Shown here piece by piece: positions 6,122-7,801 of a stretch of DNA of 7,801 nt. The notes beneath the pieces are model-generated. The model had not been told where the DNA came from. It ran no database searches and saw only the letters and a program-made list of their open reading frames with translations. Each line of letters starts with the position of its first letter. Within the stretch, counting starts at the first letter, position 1. The stretch comes from Erysipelotrichaceae bacterium (GTDB taxonomy: Bacteria; Bacillota_I; Bacilli_A; Erysipelotrichales; Coprobacillaceae), in assembly GCA_021200395.1 (NCBI GenBank), contig JAJQGQ010000018.1:1-7801 (forward strand), written 5' to 3'. Both the position numbers and the translations under genes were made by a program.

Positions 6122-7360
6122 ATGAACAAATTTACAGACACGCTAGTTAACCTTGGAAACAAACTAGCATCTCAGAGACATTTACAATCAATCAGTGCCG
6201 GTCTAATGGCTATTATGCCACTAACCATCTTTGGCAGTATCTTTCAATTAATATCAGCTTTACCTGATATATTCCCTTTTATTCCAGCTTTTAGTGAAGA
6301 AGTATCAAATGCTATTTTATTTCCTTATAATGTAGCTTTTGGATTATTCGGTGTCATTGCAGTTGTAGCTATTGCATATTATCATGCTGAAAAATATGAT
6401 TTAAATAAGCTCCAAGCTGCTATTATTTCTTTAGTTGCATTTATCGTATTGGCAGCTCCTATAGATGATAGTACTAGTACTATGGACGCTACTTATTTAG
6501 GATCACAAGGTATTTTCTTAGCAATTTTTGTTGCATTAATTAGTGTGGAAATTCTTAGATTCTGTGATGTCCATAATATTAAATTCAAGTTACCTGATTC
6601 TATTCCACCTTATGTAGCTTCTTCATTTGACGCTATTATTCCAATGTGTATAATTGTTGGTGGCTTCTATGGTTTATCTTTGATTTGTCAAGAATTGACT
6701 GGTATGTTATTACCTGCATGGATTATGAACTTATTAGCTCCAGCCATTGAAGGTTCTGAATCATTATGGTTCTGTATGTTGATGGCATTCATCATTGCCT
6801 TCTTGCAATTCCTAGGTGTTCATGGATTTAATGCTGTATCAGGTGTCATCCTTCCTTTATTAATTGCCAATACAGCAGAAAATGCAGCTGCTTATGCTGC
6901 TGGTGAAACAGCTACTAAAATATTTACTTTACCAATGTTTCAAATGTCAGGTGTCTTCTGTTACGTAGTACCATTATTATTCTTAGTATGTTGCAAGAGT
7001 GAACGTTTAAAATCCATGGGAAAGATATCAATAGTTCCTGCAGTCTTTGGTATTGCTGAACCTATTCAATATGGTGCGCCAATCATGTATAATCCAATTT
7101 TAGGTATTCCTTGGATTGCTTTCTATACAATTAATATGGGATTAGTTTGGTGTTGTATGAACTTTGGATTAGTTAGTAAAGCTGTCATTGCAGCAAGTTC
7201 AAATATTCCAATGCCTATTTTCCAATATTTATGTACATTAGATTATAGAGCCGTTATTATGTTTATTGTTATGTTCATCATATCAGTGATTATTTGGTAT
7301 CCATTTATCAAAGCTTATGATAGACAATGTTTAAAAGAAGAACAAAATAGTGCAGAATAA
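6122..7360 (+). CDS. PTS EIIC permease, lactose/cellobiose family
   Basis: This 412-residue polytopic membrane protein is of the EIIC lactose/cellobiose/beta-glucoside type. Its start resembles the family (FTDTLVNLGNKLASQRHLQSISAGLMAIMPLTIFGS). Hydrophobic segments lie near residues 25-45, 66-86, 98-112, 128-145, 168-190, 220-250, 275-292, 325-350 and 375-395. H234 in FLGVHGFN and E313 in FGIAEPIQYGAPIMYNP mark the sugar-binding and phosphorylation region. The family transports and phosphorylates a sugar when coupled to EIIB and EIIA. Here it is EIIC only, somewhat shorter than the usual 430-450, and no EIIB, EIIA or 6-phospho-glycosidase gene is present in the window. GGAGGAG (6112-6118) touches the stop codon of the reductase gene, and ATG follows three bases later, so the two are co-translated. 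Sugar unknown. Confidence 0.87.
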   Translation: MNKFTDTLVNLGNKLASQRHLQSISAGLMAIMPLTIFGSIFQLISALPDIFPFIPAFSEEVSNAILFPYNVAFGLFGVIAVVAIAYYHAEKYDLNKLQAAIISLVAFIVLAAPIDDSTSTMDATYLGSQGIFLAIFVALISVEILRFCDVHNIKFKLPDSIPPYVASSFDAIIPMCIIVGGFYGLSLICQELTGMLLPAWIMNLLAPAIEGSESLWFCMLMAFIIAFLQFLGVHGFNAVSGVILPLLIANTAENAAAYAAGETATKIFTLPMFQMSGVFCYVVPLLFLVCCKSERLKSMGKISIVPAVFGIAEPIQYGAPIMYNPILGIPWIAFYTINMGLVWCCMNFGLVSKAVIAASSNIPMPIFQYLCTLDYRAVIMFIVMFIISVIIWYPFIKAYDRQCLKEEQNSAE

Positions 7361-7364
7361 TATG

Positions 7365-7393
7365 AAGTCGGTTAAAAATTTAACCGACTTTTC
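7365..7393 (+). terminator. Terminator of the reductase-EIIC operon
   Basis: AAGTCGGTTAAA (7365-7376) and TTTAACCGACTT (7379-7390) form a perfect 12-bp inverted repeat just after the EIIC stop codon, followed by TTC. The real loop is probably six bases or so because the two central bases cannot close. It separates the operon from the next gene. Confidence 0.75.
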
Positions 7394-7423
7394 AGATTTG
7401 TCCACAATTTGTTAATACTGATA

Positions 7424-7432
7424 TGTTATTAT
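7424..7432 (+). promoter_or_regulatory. Extended -10 element before the truncated alarmone synthetase gene
   Basis: TGTTATTAT (7424-7432) is an extended -10. No good -35 is found at 16-18 bases; TTGTTA at 7409-7414 is too close. The start would be near 7439, at AAGGAG (7439-7444), ten bases before ATG 7455. Confidence 0.35.
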
Positions 7433-7454
7433 ATTTTTAAGGAGATGTGAAAAC

Positions 7455-7751
7455 ATGTTTGAATTAACAGTAGAATTATCACAACTTGAAACTATTTCTT
7501 CACAAGCTAAAGAATTTGAGCAATTGATATTTTTCTATGAAGCTGGTCTAGAACAATTAGAAACCAAAATGAATATATTAAAAAAAGGATATCAATATGA
7601 TAATATGCGTTGTCCAATTAATCGTATTCAAACCAGAGTTAAATCTATTGATTCTATTATTGGCAAAATGAAAAAAAGAAACTTAGATTTAACCTATAGT
7701 AGTTTGATTAATAATATTTATGATATTGCTGGAATGCGTGTTATATCCTAA
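7455..7751 (+). pseudogene. Truncated small alarmone synthetase (RelQ/YjbM-type GTP pyrophosphokinase)
   Basis: The 98-residue reading frame matches the N-terminal half of Firmicute small alarmone synthetases. Residues 25-45 resemble the 'YeaaleevktKlevL' helix. CPINRIQTRVKSIDSIIGKM carries the R-x-K-S nucleotide-binding segment, and NNIYDIAGMRVIS is the conserved 'niDiAGiRVic' strand with the metal-binding aspartate. Intact relatives are about 200-230 residues, make (p)ppGpp from ATP and GTP/GDP, and have further essential residues after this point. A TAA at 7749-7751 ends the frame. Reading on in the same frame gives IPTKIYSSFLMNAK before another stop at 7791-7793, and its I-Y falls where relatives have D-I-Y. 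That suggests nonsense decay rather than an insertion, but with only 50 bases left the cause is uncertain. A ribosome binding site and likely promoter remain. A sequencing error is possible. Confidence 0.7.
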
Positions 7752-7801
7752 ATTCCCACCAAAATATATAGTAGCTTTTTAATGAATGCAAAATAATTTG
7801 A

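Noticed and set aside
7746..7801. Insertion sequence or group II intron end interrupting the alarmone synthetase gene
   Set aside because: No terminal inverted repeat, GTGYG intron start or target duplication can be seen in the remaining bases, and in-frame similarity seems to continue past the stop.
1..7801. CRISPR array, tRNA, rRNA or long riboswitch
   Set aside because: No regularly spaced repeats or tRNA-like/rRNA sequence were seen on either strand, and the leaders of the protein genes are too short for a riboswitch.

Overview
The window is AT-rich (roughly 30% GC by eye). It has strong GGAGG-type ribosome binding sites, consensus sigma-A promoters with extended -10 elements, and T-tailed hairpin terminators. 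With PTS components and a PRD regulator, this suggests a fermentative Firmicute, most likely a gut Erysipelotrichales-type bacterium. That placement is inferred from style and gene families, not from a marker gene.

Layout. (1) 2-199: the 3' end of a GH13 alpha-glucosidase or trehalose-6-phosphate hydrolase gene. (2) 200-600: a region without long genes. On the minus strand it carries an unannotated 35-residue hydrophobic peptide gene (348-455). A near-consensus plus-strand promoter (229-257) faces it and would make a short RNA antisense to the 3' end of its mRNA. This is the architecture of a type I toxin-antitoxin locus. (3) 571-2076: a two-gene plus-strand operon, an HD-domain phosphohydrolase followed by a LysR-type regulator, ended by a terminator shared with the convergent gene. 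(4) 2068-3984, minus strand: a large BglG/MtlR-type PRD regulator with HTH, PRD, EIIB-like and EIIA modules. (5) 3985-4119: a divergent control region with a 7-bp-arm inverted repeat lying 8 bp from the -35 element of each facing promoter. (6) 4120-7360: a plus-strand operon of a two-module FMN/4Fe-4S/FAD Old Yellow Enzyme-type reductase and a lactose/cellobiose-type PTS EIIC permease, ended by a perfect 12-bp terminator. (7) 7455 to the window end: a small alarmone synthetase (RelQ-like) gene cut short by an in-frame stop soon after its catalytic DIAG motif; it looks like a pseudogene.

How the genes fit together. The PRD regulator is divergent to the reductase-EIIC operon and probably controls it through the central inverted repeat. 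No EIIA, EIIB or phospho-glycosidase gene accompanies the EIIC, so the permease must borrow phosphotransfer partners encoded elsewhere or act in an unusual way. Pairing a sugar permease with an ene-reductase suggests uptake of a conjugated (glycosylated) unsaturated compound whose non-sugar part is then reduced. That is inference only. The best candidates for undescribed biology are the type I toxin-antitoxin-like locus and the PRD / reductase / EIIC module.
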